Assembly (NCBI RefSeq): GCF_002101295.1 | Contig: NZ_CP020778.1 | Location: 124,001 to 188,000, forward strand | Length of the DNA: 64,000 nt | Reading direction: 5' to 3' | Origin: Candidatus Pelagibacter sp. RS40 | GTDB taxonomy: Bacteria; Pseudomonadota; Alphaproteobacteria; Pelagibacterales; Pelagibacteraceae | Shown here: one piece after another, positions 50,692-60,061 of the stretch | How positions within the stretch are numbered: the first letter of the stretch is position 1 | Layout: each line of letters opens with the position of its first letter | Made by a program: the position numbers and the translations under genes | The notes under the pieces: generated by a model | Database searches by the model: none | What the model was told of the DNA's origin: nothing | Seen by the model: the letters and a program-made list of their open reading frames with translations, nothing else

Positions 50692-53375
50692 TATCCAGTA
50701 TTTTTCATTGCTGCAGAAATACCGGCTATCGAAGTTAACAATGCATCATTTAAATTCTTTTTATTTTCTTTACCTTTGGTTATTTTTAGCTTCGATATAA
50801 CAATTGGCTGAATGACATTGAGCACCTCTGTGTAAATATTTCTTGCAACGATAATATTCCTAAATTGTTTTCTGGCATTAATTATTTCTTTAGGAGTTAT
50901 TTTTTTATTTAATTTTTTTATTGTTTCAAATTGGTATCTTAATTTTTTACCAATTCTTATAAGTTTATGATCTGCTAAATATTTTTCATAAACCTTTGAT
51001 ATTTCTGGATCAACTTTTGAAATTACCATGTCTAGGATATCTAACATTGAATTAAAAAATGGCCAATTTTTCTCCATATCTAAAAGAGTACTTTTAAATT
51101 TCTTAATTGAAGAATATCTTAATGCCTCTGCGCTACCTAACCACGCTGGTAACATAAGTCTTATTTGAGTCCACGCAAATACCCAAGGTATTGCTCTTAA
51201 GCTTTTTATGTTGTCTACATTTTTTCTCTTAGATGGTCTTGATCCAATTAAGAGTTTACCTAAAGACACATGTGGTGTCACTGTTTTAAAATACCTAATA
51301 AAATCAGAATTTTGATTAATATTTTTTCTATATGAGCTTTTTGAAATATCTGACATTTTTTCAATTAAATCTCTCCAATTCTTTTTTGGTGCAGGTGGAG
51401 GATTAAGAGTTGCCTCTGTAACAGCCCCTATATAACTGCATAAGTTATATTTAGCTAATGGCTCATAACCGTATTTTTGCTGTATAACTTCTCCCTGATC
51501 AGTAATTCTTATTTTTCCATTAACAGAGTATGGAGGTTGAGACCTTAGTGTAGCTTGTATTGGACCACCTCCTCTACCAGCTGAGCCACCTCTTCCATGA
51601 AAAAAAGTTACGTCAATTTTAAATTTTTTTGCAAGTTTAACTATTTCTTCTTGTGCTTTATATTGATGCCAACTTGCACATATTTTACCAGCATCTTTAC
51701 TGGAATCTGAGTAACCAATCATCACTTCTTGCTTGTTATTTATCAATTTTCTGTACCATTTTTCCTGAAACAGTGAATTCATAATAGCTTTTGAGTTTAT
51801 TAGATCATCTAAAGTTTCAAATAATGGAACAACTCTTAATTTATTTTTGATTTGCGCTTCTTTTTGTAAAAATGAGACAGTTACTATGTCAGAAATAGAA
51901 GAAGTCATTGAAATGACATATGCTCCTAGGCATTCATCTGGTTGTTTAGAGATTGTTTTGAAAGTTGACCAAACTTCTTTATTTTCTTTATTTTTAAATT
52001 CAAAATTAGTTAATAAATTTCTCTTTTTTTTAATTTGATTTGCTAAAAATTTAATTTTTTTCTTTTCGCTCCATTTATAATAGTTTTGTTGATATTTTCT
52101 TTTTATATATTCTGCAATTAATTGGGAGTGTCTGGATGACTCTTGTCTTATATCTAATCTAGCAAGATTTATTCCAAAACATTTAGCTCTTCTCATTAAA
52201 TCTAATAATTCACCACTTGCTAAATTTTCATTTTGGTTTTCTTCCAAAGATTTTCTAACCACTCTTAGTGGTTTTAAAATTTCTTCTCGTGAATTTAGCA
52301 ATATTTGTTCATTCAATGGTTTATTGTAAACTAAATGTTGTTCTATGGATCTGTGAGTAATTCTCATTTTATCTCTGAGCGGACGTAAATAAACCCTATA
52401 AGGTTCAAATGACTCTCCAGTTTTTTTTTTAATTTCTTTTGAGCATTTTCCCATTGAATAAGATCTAATTAATTTTGTTAAAGATTTTTCGTATAATTTT
52501 GCTGCTTCCCATCGAGATAATAAAATTACTTCTTTAGTCACTTCTGCAGTTACATTTGGGTTACCATCTCTATCTCCACCCATCCAAGATCCAAATTCAA
52601 TTGGATTAAAATTTTTTGGAAGACTTTTGCCCATATTTTTAACAAAAATGTTGTTTAATCTCCTGTATACCTTTGGAATAGTTTCCCACAAACTATCCTC
52701 GATTATAGCAAGTCCCCATCTTGCTTCATCAAATGGAGAAGGTTTTGTTCTTTTCAAGTCATCCGTATTCCATATAATTGTAATTTCATCATATAATTTT
52801 CTATCTATAATTTTTTGTTTTGATGGAAAACTTTTCATCAATTCTCTTTGTTCTAAAAGCTCTGTAATATTGTGATATTTTTGTATGAGTGTTCGTCTTT
52901 TTACCTCTGTAGGATGTGCTGTTAAAACAATACCAATGTTTAAATTTTTTGCAGTATTATAGATTTTATTAGATGAAATTTTTCTATCCTTAAAAAGTTC
53001 CTCAAAAATTTCCTCTATAAAAATATTTTTGTTTGCTTTAGCTTTATTATTCTCAAATTCATCTAAAGTTCTTGAAGCATCAATAGACTCCGCAAGATTT
53101 ATAAAATTCATAAAATGAGAAAATGCTCTTGTAAGTTTATAAGTATTACTTGGATTAATTTGACTTAATGTTTTCGAAATTTTTTTATATGAATCTTGTT
53201 GTTTAATATTAGCTGTATTTGCTTTTGAAAGTTTTCTAATTTTTTCAACAAGATTAAAAAATGTTTGACCCTCTTGTTTTTTAATCACATTTCCAAGTAT
53301 ATTTCCAAGAAGTCTTACATCATCTCTAAGTGATTTTGTTGGAATTCTCTCATAATATAAATCTCTTTTGATCAT
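50691..53375 (-). CDS. ppc: Phosphoenolpyruvate carboxylase
   Basis: An 894-residue enzyme that makes oxaloacetate from PEP and bicarbonate, the main anaplerotic step. Signatures: VLTAHPTEVKRRTL (active His), GGDRDGNPNVT, GYSDSSKDAGK and FHGRGGSAGRGGGP, ending in ISAAMKNTG. Normal length for bacterial PPC. It starts a minus-strand run with ccdA and azoR. The acetyl-CoA activation or Asp inhibition sites cannot be judged here. Confidence 0.96.
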   Translation of the reverse strand: MIKRDLYYERIPTKSLRDDVRLLGNILGNVIKKQEGQTFFNLVEKIRKLSKANTANIKQQDSYKKISKTLSQINPSNTYKLTRAFSHFMNFINLAESIDASRTLDEFENNKAKANKNIFIEEIFEELFKDRKISSNKIYNTAKNLNIGIVLTAHPTEVKRRTLIQKYHNITELLEQRELMKSFPSKQKIIDRKLYDEITIIWNTDDLKRTKPSPFDEARWGLAIIEDSLWETIPKVYRRLNNIFVKNMGKSLPKNFNPIEFGSWMGGDRDGNPNVTAEVTKEVILLSRWEAAKLYEKSLTKLIRSYSMGKCSKEIKKKTGESFEPYRVYLRPLRDKMRITHRSIEQHLVYNKPLNEQILLNSREEILKPLRVVRKSLEENQNENLASGELLDLMRRAKCFGINLARLDIRQESSRHSQLIAEYIKRKYQQNYYKWSEKKKIKFLANQIKKKRNLLTNFEFKNKENKEVWSTFKTISKQPDECLGAYVISMTSSISDIVTVSFLQKEAQIKNKLRVVPLFETLDDLINSKAIMNSLFQEKWYRKLINNKQEVMIGYSDSSKDAGKICASWHQYKAQEEIVKLAKKFKIDVTFFHGRGGSAGRGGGPIQATLRSQPPYSVNGKIRITDQGEVIQQKYGYEPLAKYNLCSYIGAVTEATLNPPPAPKKNWRDLIEKMSDISKSSYRKNINQNSDFIRYFKTVTPHVSLGKLLIGSRPSKRKNVDNIKSLRAIPWVFAWTQIRLMLPAWLGSAEALRYSSIKKFKSTLLDMEKNWPFFNSMLDILDMVISKVDPEISKVYEKYLADHKLIRIGKKLRYQFETIKKLNKKITPKEIINARKQFRNIIVARNIYTEVLNVIQPIVISKLKITKGKENKKNLNDALLTSIAGISAAMKNTG

Positions 53376-53394
53376 AAAAACTTATTGTTTTGCG

Positions 53395-54237
53395 CTATAT
53401 TAATACAACTTTGGAGTTTTGTTCTCCTAAATTATCTATTGATAACCTAAGTTTGTCATTAGGTTTTAAAAATTTTTGTGGCTTCATTCCCATACCTACT
53501 CCTGGAGGGGTTCCAGTGGTTATTATATCCCCTGGATACAAAGACATAAATTTACTTAAATAAGAAACTATTACATCCACATTAAAAATCATAGTATTTG
53601 TGTTACCAGTCTGCATTCTGACTCCATTTACGTCCAAAGACATGTTTAAACTATTTGCGTTCGAAATTTCATCTTTAGTTACTAAATATGGACCAATTGG
53701 ACCAAAAGTGTCATGTGATTTGCCTTTAACCCATTGACCTTTTTTTTCAATTTGCCATTCTCTTTCACTCACATCATTTACTAAACAATATCCTAAAATG
53801 TGATCTTGAGACTGTTTTTCAGATATATGTTTAGCATGTTTTCCAATAACAATTCCTAATTCAACTTCCCAATCAAGTTTTTTTGAATCTTTAGTAATTT
53901 CTATATCGTCGTTTGGACCGTTTATACAACTTGTTGCCTTCATAAATACTATAGGCTCAGATGGAGGTTTTGATCCTGTCTCAGCAGCATGATCAGAAAA
54001 ATTTAGTCCTATGGCAATAAATTTTCCTGGGTTTGTAATACAAGAACCAATTCTCTCGCTTGAAGACAGTTCTGGCAAAGAAGATAAGTCTATACTCTGT
54101 AATTTTGAGATTGTTTCAAAATTTAAATTATCAGGATTGAAATCTTTAATGCATGAACTAATGTCTATTATTTTACCATCATTGCTTAAGATGGCTGGTT
54201 TTTCATAATTCTTTTTTCCAATTCTTAAAAGTTTCAT
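53395..54237 (-). CDS. Fumarylacetoacetate hydrolase family protein
   Basis: A 280-residue FAH-fold hydrolase/decarboxylase. The metal site region is WEVELGIVIGKHAKHISEKQ (Glu-Glu pattern in the VELGIVIG block), with SEREWQIEKKGQWVKGKSHD and GDIITTGTPPGVGMG. The family breaks C-C bonds in acylpyruvates or isomerises 2-oxo-hydroxy acids; ureidoglycolate lyase is a common annotation. It lies 15 bases from the 3-hydroxyisobutyrate-type dehydrogenase, likely cotranscribed. Confidence 0.85.
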   Translation of the reverse strand: MKLLRIGKKNYEKPAILSNDGKIIDISSCIKDFNPDNLNFETISKLQSIDLSSLPELSSSERIGSCITNPGKFIAIGLNFSDHAAETGSKPPSEPIVFMKATSCINGPNDDIEITKDSKKLDWEVELGIVIGKHAKHISEKQSQDHILGYCLVNDVSEREWQIEKKGQWVKGKSHDTFGPIGPYLVTKDEISNANSLNMSLDVNGVRMQTGNTNTMIFNVDVIVSYLSKFMSLYPGDIITTGTPPGVGMGMKPQKFLKPNDKLRLSIDNLGEQNSKVVLI

Positions 54238-54252
54238 TTTCCTCGTAAATTT

Positions 54253-55113
54253 TTAAAAGTAATTTTTTATTTCTTTGTACAAGTAGCTGTGATCTAAATT
54301 GTCATAGCCTTTTTTCGATAATTTTTTATACAAATTTCTAATAATCATTGAGAGAGGAAGATTTATCTTATTCATTTTAGCTGTATTTAAAATATTCTCC
54401 ATGTCCTTTAATTGCGATGCAACTTTACCTCTGGCCTTAAAATCTTCTTTTATCATTCGTAATCCATGAGTTTGTAATATTTTACTATCAGCCCATCCTC
54501 CTTTTAAAGCCTTTAAAACATTAATTGGTTTAAGGCCCAATTTTTTAGAAAATATTATTGCTTCTGATACTGCGCCAATAGTAATTCCTACAATAATTTG
54601 ATTTGCGAGTTTTGCTGCCTGACCAGATGATGGTTTTCCTACGTAATTTGGAATCCCTAACATTTTTAGAACTTTTAAATTTTTTTTATATATTTTTTTT
54701 TCTCCTCCAACCATAATAGCAAGGCTAGCACTTTCAGCTCCTTTAGTCCCTCCTGATACTGGGGCATCTAAAAAATAAACTCCCTTTTTTTTTAATGTTT
54801 TATAATTATCTAATGCAGTACTTGGTTTAGTTGAACTCATATCTATTACTGTTGTTTCTTTGCAAACATTTTTTAAAAATGTTTTGCTTCTAATTATATT
54901 GTTTACTGCTTTGTCATCTGTAAGCATTGTAATTATGATCTCTTTATCTTTTACTAATTCATCAATTTTATAAGATAAATAAGCTCCATATCTCTTGAGT
55001 TTTCTAGCTTTACTTATAGTTCTATTAAATATGCTTATTTGATGTTTTGATTTTAATAAATTTTTGATCATAGGGGCTCCCATTAAACCTGTGCCTATAA
55101 AACCTATGTTCAT
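54253..55113 (-). CDS. 3-Hydroxyisobutyrate/tartronate semialdehyde-type dehydrogenase
   Basis: A 286-residue beta-hydroxyacid dehydrogenase: NAD loop GFIGTGLMGAPMIKNLL at 4-20, substrate motif DAPVSGGTKGAESASL (117-132) and the catalytic Lys168 in GQAAKLANQ. Members reduce tartronate or succinate semialdehyde or oxidise 3-hydroxyisobutyrate. It leads the two-gene transcript with FAH and is divergent from the aldehyde dehydrogenase across a 171-base AT-rich gap with no other recognisable feature. Confidence 0.88.
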   Translation of the reverse strand: MNIGFIGTGLMGAPMIKNLLKSKHQISIFNRTISKARKLKRYGAYLSYKIDELVKDKEIIITMLTDDKAVNNIIRSKTFLKNVCKETTVIDMSSTKPSTALDNYKTLKKKGVYFLDAPVSGGTKGAESASLAIMVGGEKKIYKKNLKVLKMLGIPNYVGKPSSGQAAKLANQIIVGITIGAVSEAIIFSKKLGLKPINVLKALKGGWADSKILQTHGLRMIKEDFKARGKVASQLKDMENILNTAKMNKINLPLSMIIRNLYKKLSKKGYDNLDHSYLYKEIKNYF

Positions 55114-55284
55114 TTACTGATGTCTAATACTAATTATTATTAATTTATTAAATTTGGTGTTCATATTTATTTACCCACAAATCAAAATAAAACATATTGT
55201 GTTGAAATAGAAATAAAATATTAGTTATTAGGTTTTATTAATGCTAAATGTCAGTAAAATTATTTAAAATAATAAATTCAAATT

Positions 55285-56727
55285 ATGTATGAAAAGTTTG
55301 GACAATTTATAGATGGTAAATGGCAAAAGTCTCAAAATAATGAGACCTACGAAGTAATAAATCCTGCAACAGAGGAAATTTTAGGCCATGCATCAAAAGC
55401 CTGCCGTGAAGACGTTGAAAAGGCACTACTCTCATCTGAGAGTGGTTTCAAAAAATGGAAAAATACTACACCTTGGGAAAGATCTAAAGTTTTAAGGAGA
55501 ATAGCTGATAAGATAAGAGAGAAAAAAGATATTTTAGCCAAGTGGATGACTTTAGAGGTTGGAAAACCATTGGTGGAGGGGGTTGGTGAAGCAGGTGGTG
55601 CAGCCGATATTTTTGAATGGAATTCAGAGGAGACAAAAAGAATATATGGACAAACTGTTGAAAGTAGATTTTCAGATACTAGAGTTCATGTATACTACCA
55701 GCCTGTTGGGGTTGTTGCTGCACTAGTACCATGGAACTTTCCTTTAATATTAGCGTCTAGAAAAATTTCTACTGCCTTAGCTGCAGGATGCTCGGTAATT
55801 TGTAAACCAGATGTAATAACACCTGGAACAGTTATGGAATTAGTTGACATCTGCAAAGAATGTGGTGTTCCTGATGGTGTTGTTAATTTATTGTCTGGTG
55901 ATCCTCCCTCGATTTCTGAGCAATTGCTTGAGTCCAATATTGTAAAAAAAGTTTCAATTACAGGATCAACCAGAGTTGGAAAATTAATACTTAAGAAAGC
56001 AGCTGATAAAGTTCAAAGAGTAACAATGGAATTAAGTGGTCACTCTCCTTTTATTGTATTTGAAGATTGTAATATTGAAAAAGTTGCTGACATGGCCATT
56101 GCCGCAAAATTTAGAAATAATGGACAAGTATGTATTTCCCCAAATAGATTTTACATTCAAGAAAGTAAGAAAGATGAATTTGTTAACAAATTTATAGAAA
56201 AAACTAAAAAATTAAAAATAGGAAATGGTATGGAGCAAGATGTTCAATTGGGTCCTATAACAACTTTAAAAAGATTAGGCGAAATTGAAGAGCTTGTTGA
56301 AATAACAAAAAAAGAAGGTGCTAAAGTTTTGATTGGTGGAAAACGACCATCAGGCTTCAACAAAGGGTATTTTTACGAGCCAACTGTTTTTGACGATGTT
56401 GATGATAATTTTACTATAATGAAAACAGAACCATTTGGACCTCTAGTTCCTATACTATCTTTCAAGTCTTTTGATGAAGTTGTTGAAAGAGCAAATAATA
56501 ATGATTTAGGATTGTGTAGTTATATTTATACAAACTCTATGGAAAAAGCACATAAAGCCTCTGAATTAATGGAAACTGGATGTGTGGCTGTTAACACGCC
56601 AACGGTTGCAATAGCAGAAGCACCATTTGGAGGTATTAAACAAACCGGATATGGACGAGAGGGTGGTTCTATGGCTATTAAAGATTACTTAAATATAAAA
56701 TATACCCACTTAGGTCTTAAAACTTAA
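55285..56727 (+). CDS. NAD(P)-dependent aldehyde dehydrogenase (succinate-semialdehyde type)
   Basis: A 480-residue class I/II ALDH. The catalytic Cys283 is in NNGQVCISPNRFY, the general base Glu249 in VTMELSGHSP, and Asn151 in VPWNFPL. GabD-like length and motifs; glycolaldehyde, betaine aldehyde or succinate semialdehyde are all possible. It is adjacent to a FAH/HIBADH pair in the opposite direction, a common arrangement for breakdown of branched-chain or hydroxyacid substrates. Confidence 0.9.
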   Translation: MYEKFGQFIDGKWQKSQNNETYEVINPATEEILGHASKACREDVEKALLSSESGFKKWKNTTPWERSKVLRRIADKIREKKDILAKWMTLEVGKPLVEGVGEAGGAADIFEWNSEETKRIYGQTVESRFSDTRVHVYYQPVGVVAALVPWNFPLILASRKISTALAAGCSVICKPDVITPGTVMELVDICKECGVPDGVVNLLSGDPPSISEQLLESNIVKKVSITGSTRVGKLILKKAADKVQRVTMELSGHSPFIVFEDCNIEKVADMAIAAKFRNNGQVCISPNRFYIQESKKDEFVNKFIEKTKKLKIGNGMEQDVQLGPITTLKRLGEIEELVEITKKEGAKVLIGGKRPSGFNKGYFYEPTVFDDVDDNFTIMKTEPFGPLVPILSFKSFDEVVERANNNDLGLCSYIYTNSMEKAHKASELMETGCVAVNTPTVAIAEAPFGGIKQTGYGREGGSMAIKDYLNIKYTHLGLKT

Positions 56728-56787
56728 TAGAGCAAAACATCCTCTTTAAATTGTTCTAAATCTTTATTTAATATAAGTTTTTTATAA

Positions 56788-57642
56788 ATGACAAAGATTT
56801 TTCCTTTGATTTTTATTGTTTTGTGGTCATCTGCTTTTATCACAACAAAACCGATTGTTGATCATAGTGAACCTTTTTCAGCATTAGCTTTTAGATTTTT
56901 TTTTGTATCTCTAGGTTTTTTAATTTTTTCAATATATAAAAATTTTAGTCTAGTAGTTTCTAAATCAAATTTAATTCAATCATTGGTAAGTGGAGTTTTG
57001 TTTCATGGAATTTATCTTGGAGGAGTTTTTTATTCAGTTTCTGTTGGAATGCCAACTGGTATAGCTGCATTAATTGTAACATTACAACCTATTCTAACAA
57101 ACATATTGGCAGGTCCAATTCTTAAAGAGAATGTATCCTATCATCAGTGGATTGGAATATTACTTGGATTTTTAGGTGCTGTATTAGTCTTGGGTTTTGA
57201 CATAGGGAAAAATATTCCTTTTGATGGAGTGATAGCAACTATAATTTCTCTTGTATCAATTACATCTGCAACAATTTGGCAAAAAAAAATCTCAAATAAT
57301 TTACCGCTAGAAACAAGTAATACCTATCAAGCCCTCGGAGGATGTTTATTCCATATATTAATAATAGTTTTTTTTACAAAATTTCAAATTAATTTTTCTT
57401 TTACTTTCATAGCTGCTATGAGTCATCAAGTTTTGCTAGTCTCATTTGGTGCTTTTACAATTCTAATGTTTTTGATAAGAGAAAATTCGGCAAGTAAAAC
57501 CACTTCTTTTTTCTTTTTAATACCATCTGTATCTGCTTTGATGGCTTGGTTATTTTTAAACGAAAATTTATACTATATTGATATAATTGGTTTTTTAATT
57601 GCATCAATAGGTGTTTATATTGCTACACGACCAGAAAAATAA
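56788..57642 (+). CDS. EamA/DMT family permease
   Basis: A 284-residue protein with about ten spans and two EamA repeats (IFPLIFIVLWSSAFITTKPI; GIAALIVTLQPILTNILAGP). DMT carriers export or import amino acids, nucleotides and small organics. It is followed 4 bases later by the homocysteine methyltransferase gene, so a sulfur- or methyl-compound substrate is a mild guess. Confidence 0.85.
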   Translation: MTKIFPLIFIVLWSSAFITTKPIVDHSEPFSALAFRFFFVSLGFLIFSIYKNFSLVVSKSNLIQSLVSGVLFHGIYLGGVFYSVSVGMPTGIAALIVTLQPILTNILAGPILKENVSYHQWIGILLGFLGAVLVLGFDIGKNIPFDGVIATIISLVSITSATIWQKKISNNLPLETSNTYQALGGCLFHILIIVFFTKFQINFSFTFIAAMSHQVLLVSFGAFTILMFLIRENSASKTTSFFFLIPSVSALMAWLFLNENLYYIDIIGFLIASIGVYIATRPEK

Positions 57643-57646
57643 TTTT

Positions 57647-58561
57647 ATGGATACTAAATATTTTGAAAAAATTAGAATTTTCGATGGAGGAATGGGTCAG
57701 GAACTTTTAAGTAAAGGTTTGATATCAAAAGGTACACTATGGTCTGCAAGCGCATTAATTGAGAGAGAATTTCATAATTTAGTAATTGATGCACATATGT
57801 CCTACATAAACGCAGGCGCAGATATAATTGTAACAAATAACTTTTCTGCAAGAAAAATTAGATTTATTCAAAATAAAGTTTTAGATAAATTTCAATATGC
57901 AAACGAACAAGCAGGTATATTGGCAAATAAAGCAAGAGAAATTTCTAAACAAAATATATTGATAGCTGGTTCATTGCCATCTCAAAGTGATACTTATGTT
58001 GAAGATGAAAGAAGTTCATCAGAAATTCAATCTGATTTTGAGGAGCAGGCTAAAATAATAAGTCCCTATGTTGATTTTTTTTATCTTGATGTTGTAAGCA
58101 GTGGTAGAGAAATCGAAATTGCTTCAAATATTGTAGAAAAACTTGGAAAAAAGGTGGTTGTAGGCATACATTTAAAAAAAAATTGCAAATTACCTTCGGG
58201 TGAAAGTGTTCAAAATATAATTGAAAAATTTAAATGTAACAATTGGATTGGTCTAGTTTTTGCTTGTGTATCTCCTGAAATAGTTGATAGAACATCTGAT
58301 TTTTTTTCTGATTTAAAACTTCCTTTCGGATTTAAGGTAAATTTATGGGGCATTGAAGAACCAACTCCAGTGCAAACTTTTAATTCAGCAAAACATAATG
58401 AAATCGGAACAAATCCTAACATTGCACTTGGTTCAAGAAATCTAAGTGCAATAGAGTTTTATAAATTTACAAAAAGAATGGTTGAAAAGGGTGCAAAAAT
58501 TTTAGGAGGCTGTTGTGAAACTAAACCAGAGCATATAAAAGAAATTTCAACTCTTAAATAA
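57647..58561 (+). CDS. Homocysteine S-methyltransferase family protein (BHMT/MmuM-like)
   Basis: A 304-residue zinc-dependent TIM-barrel methyltransferase. The zinc cysteines are in GLVFACVSPE and the C-terminal pair GGCCETKPEHIK (Cys289, Cys290). The N-terminus is IFDGGMGQELLSKG. The frame is open to 57611, but ATG at 57647 follows the EamA stop and matches the family N-terminus. It would methylate homocysteine from betaine, DMSP, S-methylmethionine or SAM. A minimal genome with DMSP/betaine uptake makes a methylated osmolyte plausible. Confidence 0.85.
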   Translation: MDTKYFEKIRIFDGGMGQELLSKGLISKGTLWSASALIEREFHNLVIDAHMSYINAGADIIVTNNFSARKIRFIQNKVLDKFQYANEQAGILANKAREISKQNILIAGSLPSQSDTYVEDERSSSEIQSDFEEQAKIISPYVDFFYLDVVSSGREIEIASNIVEKLGKKVVVGIHLKKNCKLPSGESVQNIIEKFKCNNWIGLVFACVSPEIVDRTSDFFSDLKLPFGFKVNLWGIEEPTPVQTFNSAKHNEIGTNPNIALGSRNLSAIEFYKFTKRMVEKGAKILGGCCETKPEHIKEISTLK

Positions 58562-59441
58562 CCTTTTTACCACCCGCTCGTCTTACAAAGTAAATACCAA
58601 TTACAACAGCTATTAGAGATATTAATACTTTTACAGTAATTAATTCTTTTAGAAATATATAACTAAGAATAGTTCCAAATATAGGAATTAAATAAGATAC
58701 CTGCGACTGAAAAATTAAACCATTATCTACTAAAATTTTAAATCTTAACAACCAAGCTATACCTGTAGATACTAATCCAAGATATATTACAGATACAGTT
58801 GACTGAATTGATGGATTATATGTCCAGGGTTTTTCTATAAAAAAAGATAAAGGTATTAGAATTATAACTGCCCAAATTAATATTGAACCAGTAACATTCT
58901 CATTTTTTTTTTCTTTTATTTTTAAAGTTAGTACACCACCTATTACATAACAAGTAGACCCAACTAAAATTAGTATTGCAGAGATAAAATTACTTTCGTT
59001 AATTAATAAATTGTCAGAAAATAAATATACTATCCCTGCAAAACCAATTAAAATTCCGATGGTTTTTGTAAAGTTAAATTTTTCATTTTTTGTATAATAA
59101 TGTCCCAAAATTGTTGAGGATAAGGGGGTTGTAGACATTAAAATTGCAGCTAAATTACTTTGAACAGATTTCACACCATAAGAAATAAGAAAAAAAGGAA
59201 CAACTAAGTTTATAAAACCAATTATTGCAAACCAATACCAATCTTTTGAAAATGCCTCTACTTTAATTTTTTTATAAAAACATAAAATTAAAACTGGAAT
59301 AGCTCCAAAAAATACTCTTAATAAAGCAATGGTTACAGGCCCAAATGAATATGTGGCTATCTTAATATTAAAGAAAGCTGATGCCCAAATTAAAGCAAGA
59401 AGAGTTAATAAAATATAATCAATTAAATTTGGTTGTCTCAT
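58554..59441 (-). CDS. EamA/DMT family permease
   Basis: A 295-residue ten-span DMT protein with two EamA domains (YILLTLLALIWASAFFNIKI; AAILMSTTPLSSTILGHYYT). It is the second DMT carrier within 2 kb. It overlaps the YbaK gene by 4 bases and converges with the homocysteine methyltransferase. Substrate not readable. Confidence 0.85.
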   Translation of the reverse strand: MRQPNLIDYILLTLLALIWASAFFNIKIATYSFGPVTIALLRVFFGAIPVLILCFYKKIKVEAFSKDWYWFAIIGFINLVVPFFLISYGVKSVQSNLAAILMSTTPLSSTILGHYYTKNEKFNFTKTIGILIGFAGIVYLFSDNLLINESNFISAILILVGSTCYVIGGVLTLKIKEKKNENVTGSILIWAVIILIPLSFFIEKPWTYNPSIQSTVSVIYLGLVSTGIAWLLRFKILVDNGLIFQSQVSYLIPIFGTILSYIFLKELITVKVLISLIAVVIGIYFVRRAGGKKVI

Positions 59442-59917
59442 TCTATTAAATTTTCAATTTTTCCGTTAGTGAGTTTTATTAAATTATTAAAACTAATCTC
59501 AAATACACAATTTGGATGACCCGCTGCTGCAAAAATTTTTGCAAATCTTTCTAAAGTTGTATCAATATAAATTTGTAAGTCTGTAAGATGTCCTACAGGT
59601 GAAACACCTCCTATTGTATACCCAGTATGTTGCTTTACCTCATCAGGAGACGCCATTTTTATATCTTTTAAATTAGTGATTTTTTTTAATTTCTTTAAAG
59701 AGCATTTTTTATCTCCTGCTACCAAGCATAAAATGAAGTTTTTTTCTGTTTTAAAAAGAAGACTTTTTACAATTGCACCTATTTCACAGTTAAGTGAATT
59801 TGCAGCATCAATTGCAGTTCTAGCTGAAGTTTTTAATTCAATTACATCAAGGGAGATATCAAAATCTTTAAGTGCTTTTTTTGCTCTTAGCACTGGTTCT
59901 TTGTCTATAGCGTTCAT
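59438..59917 (-). CDS. YbaK/EbsC-type aminoacyl-tRNA deacylase
   Basis: A 159-residue YbaK-fold editing protein. CEIGAIVKSLLFKTEKNFIL and GYTIGGVSPVGHL are the conserved lysine and glycine-rich blocks, with NPAA-like C-terminal FAAAGHPNCVFEIS. It likely hydrolyses mischarged Cys/Ala-tRNA in trans. It heads a two-gene operon with the EamA permease and is divergent from glnA. Confidence 0.88.
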   Translation of the reverse strand: MNAIDKEPVLRAKKALKDFDISLDVIELKTSARTAIDAANSLNCEIGAIVKSLLFKTEKNFILCLVAGDKKCSLKKLKKITNLKDIKMASPDEVKQHTGYTIGGVSPVGHLTDLQIYIDTTLERFAKIFAAAGHPNCVFEISFNNLIKLTNGKIENLIE

Positions 59918-59973
59918 ATCAATCTCAAGTTGTTAATAAAATCATTAATTTTGAGCATATATATATGTAAAAA

Positions 59974-60003
59974 ATGCATACGTGTTATCTATTTTATATG
60001 CAT
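59974..60003. promoter_or_regulatory. Paired ATGCAT elements upstream of glnA
   Basis: Two ATGCAT hexamers (59974-59979 and 59998-60003) with centres 24 bases apart, about 60-90 bases before the glnA start. An ATGCA-rich dyad also precedes amtB (10368-10384). Both are nitrogen-assimilation genes, so a shared regulator such as an NtrX/NtrC-type protein is a hypothesis. No sigma-54 TGGCAC-N5-TTGC site was seen. Confidence 0.3.
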
Positions 60004-60061
60004 TATTTATCATTTTTTTAATGTTAATGACCCCAGATTACAAAATTAATAGGAGTAAATT

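Noticed and set aside
55114-55284. Possible tRNA or small RNA in the 171-base gap before the aldehyde dehydrogenase
   Set aside because: No T-loop GTTCRA motif, no cloverleaf pairing and no stable GC stem; only AT-rich sequence.
57560-57650. SAM-type riboswitch before the homocysteine methyltransferase
   Set aside because: The gene starts 4 bases after the EamA gene with no leader, so there is no room for an aptamer.
59918-60061. Sigma-54 promoter for glnA
   Set aside because: No TGGCAC-N5-TTGC pattern is present in the gap; only ATGCAT elements and a ribosome site.
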